Shown here piece by piece: positions 33,716 to 46,000 of a stretch of 64,000 nt of DNA. The notes below the pieces were generated by a model. It did not search any database. It was not told where the DNA came from and worked only from the letters and a program-made list of their open reading frames with translations. Made by a program: the position numbers and the translations under genes. Origin of the DNA: Davidsoniella eucalypti (Eukaryota > Ascomycota > Sordariomycetes > Microascales > Ceratocystidaceae); NCBI GenBank assembly GCA_004009845.1, contig RMBW01000038.1:124001-188000 (forward strand). Direction: 5' to 3'. Numbering within the stretch: position 1 is the stretch's first letter; each line of letters begins with the position of its first letter.

Positions 33716-34020
33716 AACGTTAGGCCAACAGCCCGCATAGTCAAAGCTCTTCTGTGGGATGTAGGCATAGAGGTTATGATTTGGCCAGCTTGTTCGCCCA
33801 ATCTCAACCCGATCGAGAACCTTTGAGCTCTCATGAAGGCAGAGATCTATTGTCTGCATCCAGAGCTCGAGAATGCCCCTGCTATGCCAGAAACTCTTGA
33901 GCAATTGATAGCTGCTACTCGGGATTCTTGGCTATAAATCAAGCTATCTTGAAGAGGCTAGCGGAGACAATGCCGCATAGAGTAGAAGCAATCATAGAAG
34001 CAAAAGGAACTAAGATTTAT
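33716..34020 (+). pseudogene. Tc1/mariner transposase C-terminal relic
   Basis: The plus strand reads ARIVKALLWDVGIEVMIWPA, CSPNLNPIENL, a TGA stop at 33824-33826 where the family has Trp, then ALMKAEIYCLHPELENAP and ETLEQLIAATRDSWL. After a frameshift near 33930 it continues AINQAILKRLAETMPHRVEA and IIEAKG. The SPxLNPIE block carries the last acidic residue of the DD34E catalytic triad. The N-terminal DNA-binding part and first two Asp residues are absent: the relic begins where the gypsy pol ends. One stop, one frameshift and the truncation make it inactive. No terminal inverted repeats were identified. Confidence 0.75.
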
Positions 34021-35355
34021 TTAAAAAGAATAAAAACATCTCATATTCTCGGGTTTGTAAACTCTGTCCATGCCACTACCCATTGTGATAATGCTGATGA
34101 TAGTTGGATGGTGTTGATTAGAAAAGAAGAAAAAAAGCATCTGTAGAAGCCGGAGGCTGGCATATAAACCATTGGGAAAAAAAGAGAAGAAAAAAAACCC
34201 CTCCATACTTTTCACTGTTAATCATCGTGACTTGTGTAAATTAGTTATATATCACGTGGCGGGCCAACCTATGATGTTCAGACCAGAGTGTAAGAAAATG
34301 GCGGTTTTGTCTAGGGTTAGTTTTTTCGGGGTTTTCGGTTTTTTTCATATTCATAGTGTATCAATCATAGGCTAGATCCCGCTCCTTATGTTGTACAACG
34401 GCTATTCTCCAATGGAGGGTGACTAAGGTATGCAATGAGCAGCTGTGTATGGATGAATAGATACTCAACTGTCTTCAGTGCAGATGAACAAGGAAAAAAA
34501 CAAACGCAATCATTCTCAGGACGAACAAGCCTCCCTCGTATTATCCTTACTACACATTTTAGCGCCAATAGCCTCCATGATGTTAAAAGTGACGCTGTGG
34601 CTGAATAAATAAAAGAGCGGCAGGACGACACAATGCTTAGTGGCAAACTAACTGATACTTTCTTGGTGAGAGAGGCCTAACTTTCGTTCGGTATTCGTTG
34701 TTGGCATTCTAGCCCTTGGTCTGACAAGTGGTGTTCTAGACTCGTAATGCATCGACATTTGATTGGCACGTATGGAGAAGCGGCTGTATGACAGACAACA
34801 TTGTACGGTATACGTAAAAGTAACGGTACTGAGGCTCGTAGCACAACACAGACTGCACAGACCGTTCCTTGTTGCGGATTTATGAATATAGCAGTAGTAT
34901 GGCATGGTATGATGATTGTGCGTGACATGTATAACTGATAGTTGTATGTATTAAATTAAAATATGCAGAGAGTACATTGTAAGTGGTACTGTTATCCTAA
35001 TGACTCGGGGGCGAAGGGGAAAAGAAACATGAGACAGAAACAACAAAAACAAGACGGCTACCGGGTTGGCCATGTGATCAGTCTGCTGGGGATCGTGGTT
35101 GTTGGCAGACAGTGGTCCGGGGGAGCTGGTTCCTTTTGGTCGACCTCGGACGACAGCGAGTCGATGTTCATCTTGGTGCGCACTGATCGCGCACTCTTTA
35201 GGCAACTTGTGTTGTTGGTATGCCGATAAGAGTTGGGGCTGGGACGTTTTATTGCCTTTTGATAACCGTAATAGTGATCTAGGCGAGCAAGCAGAGCTAC
35301 GTCAGGCGGATGTGATTGGCCCAAAGGCTGTTTACATGGACGAGCAGTTGGGCTT
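34021..35355. other. Gene-free stretch
   Basis: No recognisable gene. 34120-34200 is A-rich; frames at 34386-34928 (-) are short and Cys/Leu-rich without a domain. Its right end is the 3' flank of the small gene ending at 35356. Confidence 0.4.
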
Positions 35356-35739
35356 CTAGGCGTGCTGCGGGCGAACATTGCGAGCCTCATGTTGAACCAT
35401 GTGGTGGCCACCACGGCTATGGCTCTGCTCACGAGAATCATGGAAACGCTGGCCACTGGTGAGGATGTTGGGCTTCATAGAAGCACCCTCATTTGACAAC
35501 TACGAAGAGAAAGAACTGTGAGCTAACAGAAGCGAAGGCATAGCTAGATGCATGCATATGCATGGCGGGTTAGAGAGACTTACAGTGCAGAGCCTGCAAC
35601 GATCGCCGAAGCCAGTGACTCGGTTTGAGCACTGGATGTGGCCCTGAGTAGATAAACTTATTAGTAGACAGCCAGTGTATTGTTGGCATGAAGAACGTAC
35701 ATAGTAGTTGGAGCACGGGTAGTTTCTAGCGGTCGACAT
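35356..35739 (-). CDS. Small three-exon gene, 80-residue Cys-motif (zinc-ribbon-like) protein
   Basis: No single long frame marks this gene; it appears only on splicing. Exon 1 is 35739-35701 (MSTARNYPCSNYY), exon 2 is 35643-35584 (GHIQCSNRVTGFGDRCRLCT) and exon 3 is 35499-35356 (LSNEGASMKPNILTSGQRFH and a Ser/His-rich end, VRPQHA then stop). Exon lengths 39, 60 and 144 are all multiples of three. The introns have GTACGT..CAG and GTAAGT..TAG ends. The product has PCSN, QCSN and CRLC cysteines spaced as in a four-Cys metal-binding ribbon, followed by a basic, histidine-rich tail. No signal peptide. I have only a vague memory of similar fungal hypothetical proteins and give no function. A nearer acceptor CACAG (about 35516) would give a shorter form ending FFLFVVVK. 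Confidence 0.65.
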
Positions 35740-38234
35740 TTTGATAGTTGGGATGGCCAAAGAATCAAGAAGAATTGGTGGGAGTTGATGAGTGAATCAA
35801 TGTGCAAGACGTAAACGAAGTTGGGATGTTGATGGAGCACTAGATAGGAAAAGACCGAGAGAAAAACAACAGACAGAGCCTGGGAAGGCGCGAGTTTAAA
35901 TACAGAAGGAAAGCAGAATATGGACAGCAGGAAGTAATAACAGAAGCTGCCGAAATAGACGAAACGAGGAGATCCAGAACGTAGCCAAAAACAATGGGAA
36001 AAAAGCGGTTTTTTAGAAATTAAAAAATAAAATAAAACAGGCACTGCCTGGCCCAGTCACGAAATAGTCGGGACTGAAGGATGAAGCGAACGTCATAGTC
36101 ACAGTAAAGAAGAGAAGGCCGCAGAAGCTCGTCTTGTCTGTCCAAAGTAGAGCTTGCAAATACTAGAATAGGTTCAGGCTTCCCTGTTGGGGGTTCAGCA
36201 TCTAGCTTAACCAAGAGCGCCTAGGGGTGTGCGGAATTGACGGGTGTGAATTGTGCTGTGTATACGGCGGCTTTATCATCGACCTCGTTTATAGATATTC
36301 CGGTATGGACACACTGTCTTTCTGCTTCGCTCATAACTGATTCATCAGGCTACATATATGAAGTAACACTGCTGTATACAGAGTTATGAATGGGACGCAC
36401 CCCGGCCATCTTAGGCCAAAAGCATAGACTGGATCTGGACATATCAAGAGAGAGGGAAATACACCCGTCGCTGCTTTTCAAGATATGTGGTGTCTCACGG
36501 ATTCTTTGGTCTAGTCTTTTGCCTTATCACTCTGCCGAGGCAGCCATTTGCAGTTTCTCTAGGTTCCATGGACTGATGGCCAATCAATCTCACAAACGCC
36601 CCAGATAGAGCTCAAAACCAGGTTTCTGGTCTAATGTTGGAAGAATCAGAAAGAAAGACGAGAGTAATGGGCCGCTTTCTTGCCCCATTTCCTACTAGCT
36701 CGAATCTGGGTTTTTGTTTCTGACATGAAGCACCTCTGCTGTATGCTTGACTTCCAAATCTTTTGGACCCAAAGGTCCTTCCCGTAGTACGGATACCGGG
36801 GAGGCAAAGGTTCGTCCAAGTGCATCGATGAGGCCGGCTTCCTACAAGCCGAAATGCGAAATATGGTGCGATGTCGAGGGTCCAATGCGTATTTCAAATC
36901 TGGAGAGCCGGCATAGCTATGATTGCTTGAGGCTTATCCTTTAGCTCGATGGCCGAGGCCGAGGCGGCCCAACCAACGTCGAAGAGTCAGCATCGTGTTG
37001 AGTGTATACATATTTGTGAATCTCTCTCCAGTTACAGACCCATAATCGACATCTACCCTGATAGGCAACGTTGACTTGGCCTTATCTATCAGTCTTCGCA
37101 GGGAGTCTATCTGCGGCCGCTGCTCTTTTTTTCTTTCTTGAATGCCGTCTGCCGAGTTGGGCTGATGGGCTGTCTATATAATATCAAATGCGTTGTCATA
37201 ATGTATTATTATCACAATAATCCTGTTAGGCCTGGTCCAGGCCCACCCACACCCTGCCTTCATCTTACCCGTTCTACTCCAGCTTCATCCCAGTTAGCCA
37301 AGCTTGAACAGACCGTTAAATAGCTCTTAGCTTTCCAATGGCTCAGGCACAGCCAGGCCCAAGACAGACAGCCATTAAGCCAGGTTACAGGCGCCAATCA
37401 GAGGCCAGGACGTAGACAAGTTAGTGGGCGGCTGTTTGGGCGGTTGTGCCTAGGCCTCGCTACGAGCACTTGTTTTGAGCATTGGCTTTTTGTCAGACCA
37501 ACAATCTACAATCAGTGTATCTAGCGAGCTTGCAGTTCGCCTTTCTTCTGTAGCTCTGTTTCTGCGGCTCAGCTTAGTAGGTAAAACCAAGTAGCATAAA
37601 AGGCACGATGCATCAACATCAATACAGAAAGCGGGGGAGCAAACAGGATAATAGCACTACAACTATACAACTATACAACAACGAGCCCTACTACAGAATT
37701 GCAGCAACCATCAAGCTCGCATGGTACCTGATAGAAGGAACCTGTTTATCGCTTCCTGCTGAAGAGCTGCGGGAACGAATGGAACCATGTTGCCGTCTAG
37801 AGTAGTATCTTGTCTATGGTACATAAGGTAGAGAAGGAAAAGCCAAGCCCCATGGATGCCGCTTCGACACTTTAGTCTTGGAATGGAAGCAGCTTCACTC
37901 CCCTCTGACTGCAAGAGACAGACTGGCTGACTAGGCCACTGACTAACTGGAAGTGATTGCATGATGCCATCCCACATGCAGGTGGCCTGTCTCGAGTGAG
38001 GGGAAGGCAGCAAGAACGAAATATTCCCGGCAGCCAAAACTAGTATATTGATGTACTGCTACCAAATACTGCTCGTTCACGCACATATATATTGGAAGTC
38101 ATTCAAGACTAGCTACACAAACCCTGGTTCGTGAAAGGTAATCGACGATGATCTCAGACAGCACCAGGCCTTGATTCGGCGCTTAACTTAAGGGTTAATG
38201 TCAGCGCGTGCTTATTGACTCCGTGCTCCTTTTT
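35740..38234. other. Gene-free stretch
   Basis: About 2.5 kb with no gene supported. The first 300 bases are the pyrimidine-rich (minus-strand) leader of the small Cys-motif gene. Frames at 36390-36608 (+), 36646-36944 (both strands) and 37608-38037 (both strands) are unrecognised. No RNA gene seen. Confidence 0.4.
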
Positions 38235-38246
38235 AGAATCATAAGA
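38235..38246. repeat. Target-site duplication, left copy
   Basis: AGAATCATAAGA here and at 39131-39142 flanks the SINE-like element between them. Confidence 0.8.
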
Positions 38247-39130
38247 CAACCTTCCCTCCTACAACCCTCGGGGGGGTACCTTTGAGTTTTCGGTGCCTCC
38301 TCCTTTGTCCAAAGACGAAAAATTCCCCTTCGTCGTGGGTTTTTAAGAGCGACCAGCACATATCACCAATGTCGCTGTCCATTCTCTCGCATCTATTGAT
38401 TTATTTCATGATGCTCCGTTTTGTGAGGCCTTGAGCCCGTTTCTTCCTCTCTCGAGGGTAATTCTCACCAACGATCGCCCACCCCCTTTTCTTTACACTT
38501 TTCGCGATCGCTGGTCTCCCGAGCCTCATCTCCGCTGCTCAGGAATTCACACTCACACTCGGAGGGCAACACTTTGAAGGTTCCAGTTGCCCGACATTTC
38601 CGGCTCTTCTTTTGTTGTGCTTTGCACTTCATTTGATCATGCCAAAACAAATTGTGATAGCTTCTCCTTGAGTCGCTCCCTCACAATGAAAACACATTGG
38701 GTTTCCTCTGTGTTTTCCAACAACCCACCAGGGGGACGGCTGTGAAGAAAGTTTAGCTTAATGCTGCTTGACCTCCTCCCGATCCCCCGACACCGACCTC
38801 GCGATAGTTGTCTCCTTGAGCATCTCCCTCGCACCCTGAGCACTCTGGTCTTTTCCTTTGTGTCTCAAACAACCTGCTAGGTGGACAGTGAAGAAACAAG
38901 TTTAGCCAGGTTAGCGCTGCTTGTATTCTCCACTGCTTCCACCATGCGAAATTTGTTTTTGCTTTCTGTGTTTTCTGTTTTGCTTTTTTTTAGTTTTAGT
39001 TCGGACCTCCACTATGGGGGGATCTTCGAGGACCATTAGGGTTTCTCGACGTCTAACGATCCACTAGGGTCGGATCCACGTGATCCACATAAAGACGTAA
39101 AACGATAAATAAATAAATAAATAAATAAAT
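38247..39130 (+). mobile_element. Full-length SINE-like element, variant 3' half, (ATAA)n tail
   Basis: An 884-bp insertion bounded by a 12-bp target duplication. It starts CAACCTTCCCTCCTACAACC, the same 5' end as units A and B at 18.7 and 19.4 kb, and stays alignable with them for roughly 400 bases (GTACCTTTGAG, the GACGAA/TTCGTCGTGGGT block, GAGCGACCAGCACATATC, GCCTTGAGCCCG, CTCTCGAGGG). It then diverges into an unrelated 3' half holding two diverged internal repeats (38663-38770 and 38811-38923). Its end reads GACGTAAAACG followed by (ATAA)n, unlike the (TCAAA)n end of the other copies. No coding domain. Because the target duplication abuts CAACCTT, the true 5' terminus of the family is defined here. 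Confidence 0.82.
38663..38923 (+). repeat. Internal duplication inside the 38.2-kb element
   Basis: 38663-38770 and 38811-38923 are diverged tandem copies. Both start TCTCCTTGAG, share CTCCCTC, CTCTGTGT or CTTTGTGT, CAACAACC or CAAACAACC and GTGAAGAAA, and end TTTAGC...GCTGCTTG. About 110 bases each, with a 40-base spacer. Confidence 0.65.
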
Positions 39131-39142
39131 AGAATCATAAGA
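39131..39142. repeat. Target-site duplication, right copy
   Basis: AGAATCATAAGA directly after the (ATAA)n tail, identical to 38235-38246. Confidence 0.8.
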
Positions 39143-39547
39143 AATGAAGCTGGAAGGAGTAGCTTTCATCAATATTCATTGAGATTATCTAAAACAAAGA
39201 CAAGACTTTTGCACTAGGTTTTGCTCCTTCGTCGCCGGAAGCAGTCTGTATTGAGATACTTTTGACCTCGAAGATAGGGTTAGCAAGCTAAAGTCACGTG
39301 CAGCGGGTTATTCCGGCGCATGTGGGTCTAATGTCGAAGCACGGGATTATGTTGTCGGCCATGAATTTTCGCCTTAGACCGACCGGATTTCAAGTCGTGT
39401 GGCATTCTTGACGAGTGCCAATTTTTGTCCATTTCCATCTTACACACAGACCTTTTGATAACAGATTCTGCACTTTCATCCCGCTGCCTATCTACAACTA
39501 AGCCCATCGAAACACACCATATTTGCCACAGGCCGAACGAATGACCA
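39143..39547. other. Promoter side of COX16
   Basis: Intergenic sequence between the retroelement's right target duplication and the COX16 start codon. A 113-codon minus-strand frame overlaps it and the 5' part of COX16 but has no domain. The element ends about 400 bases from the gene and may supply part of its upstream region. Confidence 0.4.
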
Positions 39548-40031
39548 ATGGCTTTCACGCAGAAGAAGTTCCGGTCGGCCCGCGATACGGATGGCGCGGC
39601 AGGCCGATACCGGTCGGCTATCGGTAGACACCCATTTCTACTTTTTGGCCTCCCATTCTTGGTTATCATGACTGCCGGTTCGTTCGTGTTGACGCGCGCT
39701 ACGGCGATTCGGTATGAACGCCACGACCGTAAAGTCCGTCAGGTGAAGGTGGGCGAGTTGGACAATGTGCGCAAGGCCTCGCGCAAAGTCGACTGGGAAG
39801 ATGAGTATCAGGTACGTGGATAGGCTACAATAATATGGAGTCGAGGGCCTAAGTTCTCGCTACATGTTAAGAGTTTTTGAGTTGAAGTCTAGCCCCTCAT
39901 CTAGTATAAACTGCCTGGTCGGGGATCGTGCTAACATATGCTTATAGAGATTATGTAAGGACAAAGATTTGGAGAATTGGTCACAGAAGCGCGCGCCGAG
40001 ATTACCCGGTGAGCCTGATGGAAGATTGTAA
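39548..40031 (+). CDS. cox16: Cytochrome c oxidase assembly protein Cox16
   Basis: Exons 39548-39811 and 39948-40031 encode 115 residues, the normal size for Cox16. The intron is GTACGT..ATAG with a GCTAACAT branch site. Hallmarks: QKKFRSARDTDGAAGRYRS near the start; HPFLLFGLPFLVIMTAGSFV (about 28-47), a single membrane helix; TRATAIRYERHDRKVRQVK after it; then DWEDEYQ joined by splicing to RLCKDKDLENWSQKRAPRLP and GEPDGRL. Cox16 sits in the mitochondrial inner membrane and helps deliver copper-loaded Cox2 or assemble Cox1 into complex IV. There is no cleavable presequence beyond the basic N-terminus. The last codon and stop overlap a consensus 5' splice site, GTAAGT at 40028; use of it would extend the protein (see findings). 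Confidence 0.93.
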
Positions 40032-43000
40032 GTGATCACTTATAGTTTTGTGTTCTTGCAAATATAGTGAAAGGAGACGTAGGGAGATGGAGTTTCGACT
40101 TGGGACAGTCCGTATTCAGGCAGGTGAGATCGCCGAGACGATTCTTCAAGCCTCCCAGAGACTGAAAGGCCGGTAGGAAACGATGAGACGGAAAGTCAGG
40201 ACTCTGCTAGAGGGGTCAGATACATTCTGGCTCTTCCAGGAGCCGACGGCCTTTCCAAATATGAAAGCACGCATATGTGGGAGACGGTCAGCTCGTCCTT
40301 TGTACATCTAATTTTATCCACTATCTATGTCTCTAAGCAGCTATCATTCCTGCAGCTAGTATCACTGCAGCAGCGTCTCATATTAATATTGCAACTCTAA
40401 GAATTTATGTTGTCAAGCGAGCCGCGTTTCTTGATGATTAGCAAGACATGCAAAATTCAAGAGCAAAGAGAATGATAATACCATGTTTCTGAGCAGTTGA
40501 TGGGCCGAGTTAGAGACAGGAACTTCTGGGTGGAAATATATTTATGATCTGGCTAGCCGAACATTTCGTATGTTTCCGCCCTACGAAAAAAAAAAAAGAT
40601 TGTAAAGGCATGAAGCGTGAGACAAAAAAGATCAACACCACAAGTAAGAGCGGTAACTATGGCGTGAAGATTGAAGATAGTCAGCTTCTACATCAAGCTG
40701 AGCTTGTGCAAACCGAGAGCTGAGCTATTTCTTCCGCTTGTTGGTGGTGGATTATCAAGTATACAGAGAGGATGGGGAGATGAAACCAGGCTGTCTGTTG
40801 CTTACAAAGAGACTAGTCTCAGTAGGCTGAAGGGGGAAAAAAGGAATCACGAAGCCAGAGGGCTGTTTTCTTCACTTTGCGTACCTTGGATTTTCTAATC
40901 ACAAAGTGACTTCCCTTGCGTTGTACCGGTGATGATGATCGACTGGTTGAAAACTGCTGATGGCATCTCTTTTGCCTGTTTATTTGTGTTTGTTTTCTAC
41001 ACAGAATTCTGTCCCTTGCGTGTTACTATGTTGCGTATATTTCTATAGCTATACCCAAGAGTCTGTGTACTGCATCACGTAAAGACTTTTAGTGTATTAC
41101 TACTAATTCACAAGGGATAATCTGATAGTCTAGAGGGTCGCTGCCTGGGCCTTTGAGACAGGCTATGCAAGGGATAACAAGAGAGAAAGTAAATTAAGAG
41201 AGCCTATTTGTACAAAGTCTATGTAACTTCTAGGCAGTTCATTGTTTCTTGATGTTACCGAGATAGGAACTGTTCTCTGTTGAGTGATTCTCCCCCAGTG
41301 GTACATATATGGTATGTACTGGGTAGGACATTTATCTGACAGTAGTCGCCCAAAGGGATGCCGTTATGTGTTGGGCAGAAATGCAGTCAGCACGGAAGGC
41401 TGACAATACCATTCTCGGCCTTTGTTTGGGCATCAAGAAGTCTGGAACAAGCTAACGAAAAGAGCTATTATGAAGGACAAACAATAGAAATATGCTATGC
41501 AACTACGATGATGGCTCAAGAGTAAATTATATAGGTCACGTTACGCATGCTATTTAACCGGGACAAGAGACGCTTGCGGCTGCACATACTTGAATAGATA
41601 AGTAGTACTATAGTATATCTACTAGTTTTGTTAGTGCTATTCAGGCAGGTGGAAACTGCAAGATGAAGTTACAATGCATATTCTAGCCATCGTGAACTTC
41701 ACCTCCCTTTTACTATATGCGCACTAGAGCGAATCGATGCAGGTCTTTGTTGTTAGCTATTGTTCAAAAGTGACTGTGACTCGCTAACAACGTCTCCCTT
41801 TTGAAATGCTGGCCGGGTTTCTCTCTATTTCTTCCCACGCAGAAGCGGTGAAGATGTTATGTTTCATGCTAATGAATATAGTGCGAGGTTCGAGTAGTCT
41901 CCGGAGCGGAGAGCAGTGAATGGTTGGCCGGAGCAACGCAAGGGGGGGGGAGAGAGGAACAAAGAGAGGAAAATGAAAAGACACGAGTTGTCTTTGGTTA
42001 CTTTTGACCGTTTTGAGATTTTTGCCTATTCGAGACTGAGTGATGGAGGAGAGACATCGCTTTCGTGGTGTTCCTCTACGAGGGATTTGAAATTGCAGAA
42101 GAGGAAAGAATGTACGAGGCATGAGAGGCGCCTCTCGTGATGTAGGATGAGCGGCTTCATTTTGAGGGAACTAGCAAGTATGAAGGCTCAATGTTGTTTC
42201 AAAGCATTTGTAGTGGCGCTGATATTATGTACCTCGGGCACATGTTATGTTCCATCCGTAGACGGAAATACATTTGTGGTGGTTGTGGTACTTGGTGGTG
42301 AAGGAATAAAAGTCACGATATCACGTATCCCTATATTCAGAGACTCACATTATGCTCCAAATATTTTTGCCGTTTCGAGTAATAATCACCCGAAATCCTT
42401 TAGCATACAGACATGAGAAACAAAGACGCTGCTTTCCCGGGCAATTCCGCCTTGTCTGCGTTTCCTATGATTTTTTTTCTCTTGTCCAGCCTAGACACAG
42501 GGCGTTCGTTCCAGTCGATGCCTTGCCTCAGGAGAAGCGGTGAATGTGAGACTTGAGGATTCTCTAAGCATTCAAAGGCGGTTTCCGTGCAAAGAGAAGT
42601 CGGATGCTAGCGAGAGAAACAATAGAGAGATGGCACACCGCTTGCCAGGAAGGGGCAGCATCTACCAGGACATCCCAGAGAGGCCGAGAACTTGACACAG
42701 GAAAATCTAGATGGGCAGATGTGAATAGTCACTCCGATGAGAAAAATAGACGGAGCTCTGGAATGGACGGAAGAAAGCGAGGTCTGTGTTACTATAGTAA
42801 GTGGTAGAATGCCATTTGTCTGGGTTTATTGATGGCTTGCCGGTTCCTAGACAACAACAACCCTCAACATCACAACTATCCCATGCTGTACCGATCTGTG
42901 GACTTTTATTTCCCATGTTTATGTTTCAACCCCATCGGTCTTCTCTAACTCGAAATACAAGTCCGAGCCGCTCCGGTCGAAAAGCGCCGAGTGCAACTTG

Positions 43001-46000
43001 TCCGTACAGGCTGCCCAGCCCAAAACAATGATGTGATGTTTGCGTGGCTGGCCAGTTCTAAAGCCAGCTATTCAATATAATATGTCTTGATCCAGCCTCT
43101 TTACAGCATCTCACCGCTCCTGCTGCAGTCATTTTGCAATCATACTTGGTATCAGAAGCACTGTAGTGGTTGCGTAGGTGGATGGCCTGGGCTCTGATGG
43201 GAGGGAGGTTGTTAGTCACACTGCTAGGGATAGTGTAGAAAGAGGGGTCAAGAACAAAGTATTAAGGAAGAAAACGCCTTAAAAACACGGCGGTGGTTTA
43301 CTATTATGTGTTGTGAGACACGGAAAAACACCATGTCAAGGCACTTCATGTAACTGGGGCGTCTGCGATGTCATATGTTGTAGTCAAACACTACATTTGC
43401 CCGTGGCCCTTTTTTTTTTTCCTTGTATTGTTTTATTCCTTTTTTTCTTGAAACTCTAATGCTGTGTAAGAGCAAAAGCCTCTGCATATCACAGCACTGC
43501 ATACTAAAAATTGTATATGTAATGTGCATATATGAGCTACATACTATAGTAAGACTGTAGGAGCACCTACATATGTAGTGATGCAGCCAGTAGAGCTTGA
43601 TAGTAGCACAGAATTGTGTGATGCAGGTCTCATCCTGGCACAGGCGGACAATCCTACAGCCAGGAAGGTGTGGGCCATATTGTTTCTCCGGCCATGATAT
43701 CGCGATGCAAGGAGGCGGGCCATCTCCAATATCGTGAGTCCAAGCTTCACGATAGTCGGCTGCAGAATGAGTCTGGTGTTCTATAACTGATTGGTGACGA
43801 CGTCATCTTCTCACGGATTCCCAGTCACAGAGTCCGACAGCACAATACAAGGACTAGATTACTAGCCAGTTCAGACATTCAGGGTTCTGTAGTGTGATCT
43901 AAGAACTCAGTAATAACAGGCCTGAAATGCAGGCTACCTTGCTATATGTTATGGGGTCTCCTGACCTGGCTTGAATGACTAAAGACCAGGCAATACACAT
44001 ACAAATACAGGGAATTATATTGACCGGTCAGGCAGGCCGTCCATAGTCCATAGTCCATGTTATGTGAATACATGTAAGCAAGATCACAACCCTAAAAATA
44101 TAGCGCAATATCACATGCCCGTAGCGTCACAAGACGAGAGACAACATGAGCCGCTAAACAAGCATATGAGGTAGGTGGCTTGCGAGAAGCGCATTCCATA
44201 TCTGCGACTTCCAGAATCACATCGATAAAAAAGGACATGGCGTGTTCCATGATAAAATGACTGTCGTCAGTTCACCAAGAACCAGGTGAAAAGGACGATC
44301 AGTCTGCTGACACCTTTCTCGTGCTCCGCCCCTCTGTCGGCCGAGAATATAGAGATCAACTGCTTGGCTGTATGTATATGGGCGGCAGATCATATCTAAG
44401 CGTTGTGGGATATATCTTCAGCCCGAGGCTGTTTGTGACCCTCTAGAATTTACCGTGATGTCCGATTCTCTATTGGCAGATTGATTATCGAGGCAGACAC
44501 CAAGGCCGGAAATCTCAATGGCATTGTTGTCGATCCCACAACTCTGTACATACGTTCAGACCCTGATCTTAGGATAGTCATGAGTAGTGAATAGAGTGCA
44601 GTGGCTCTGTTAGTACTAGTGTCCAGTCCAATAATCGATTTCCGCGGTGCTGCGTCGCTTACATGTATGGCTAGTTGTAAAACTAGTGGCAAGCTAAGAC
44701 CTCTGCCTCTTGAATACAGCCAAATATTGAATGTGCCTTGCAGCTGCCGCTCATGATTTTGCTTAGTGGCAAATACAGATAAGAGAGCAAAAGCGAGCCG
44801 CCCTGTTCAGGCACACGATTCCTCTTTGGCTACTAGTAAGAACTAGCCAAAGAGTACTTTGCAAGAAAACAACAATAAAGAACACACTGAATGGCCTCCC
44901 TTGAAACTCAGGACCTGCATATCCTCCTGCTTAGCCCTAGCGTAATGGTTGTCCAGCTTCTGCAAATTATGTGGTATATGTCCCATTTTTGGAAACAAAA
45001 AGTACATAGTATGGTCATGTCTCTCGGATCATGTGCACCAGAGGCATTCAGTGATTCCAAAGTCAGGACAGGAACATCACCGAGGCTGTGCCTCTTTTTT
45101 AAAAATTATTATTTTTCATTTTCATTTTCCGTTTCTGGCTCTTCTGTGCCGCCTTTTGGTACCTGACGATCGCCCGAGTCTAGGCTAGAAAGATATCTCG
45201 TCTCTCGGAGTTGCTTACTTGGCCGCTCATCCCGAGTCCACAGCAGCGTTTCTACACGGAGATATAAAGGCCATCTCCGTGAAGATATATTCCTTATAAA
45301 TTCCATACCCTATATCTCTCCCATCGTCCTTTCCAGCCTCATGATTGGATCAGCATACGAGTCACCGGCAACTAGATTTTAGATCATAAGGGTTTATATG
45401 CTAAAGCAAGGACGAAGGCCCAGGCCTTTAGAATAGACTAACTGACTGCCCTCATGAACAATTCATTCATATTGCCTTCGTGGACGCCTAGAGTCCCCCC
45501 CACAACCAGGGACGAAGCTAGCATCATCCTCGGCCTTAGCTATATGCATTTCCATCTCGATCTTTCTATAGTAAAGAGACCGTGGTCTGGCCCTTCATCG
45601 AACCACGAGAAGAATACTACCAGATATAGCCATAGAAAGTACAAGAATTTGCCTAGACGGCCTGCTAGCTAAGTCTACAAGGCAAGTTTTTACTGCCAGA
45701 CAGGCTTAGTCCACTGTCAATCAGTTGGACAAGCTCTACTATACCGTATTAGTATAAAATATATACTGGAGGTAATGGAGATAATAGTAGATAGATGGCT
45801 CTAAAAAAAGCCCGGCTGGGTCCCGTGTGGCGGACTGGGCTATAGCTATCTCATACTAGTGACTAGTTGAGTCGGTACTTTCAACGACGTCCGAGTCTAG
45901 CTGTATATTTCGATAAGTCGAGCCAGATAGGTATAGTGTCGTTCATATACAGCACACTGTACTATATCTGACCAAGAAACCACACCTGTGCTGTTTGTGA

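Noticed and set aside
39328..39669. 113-codon minus-strand frame overlapping COX16
   Set aside because: Antisense shadow of the COX16 first exon and its promoter, with no domain.
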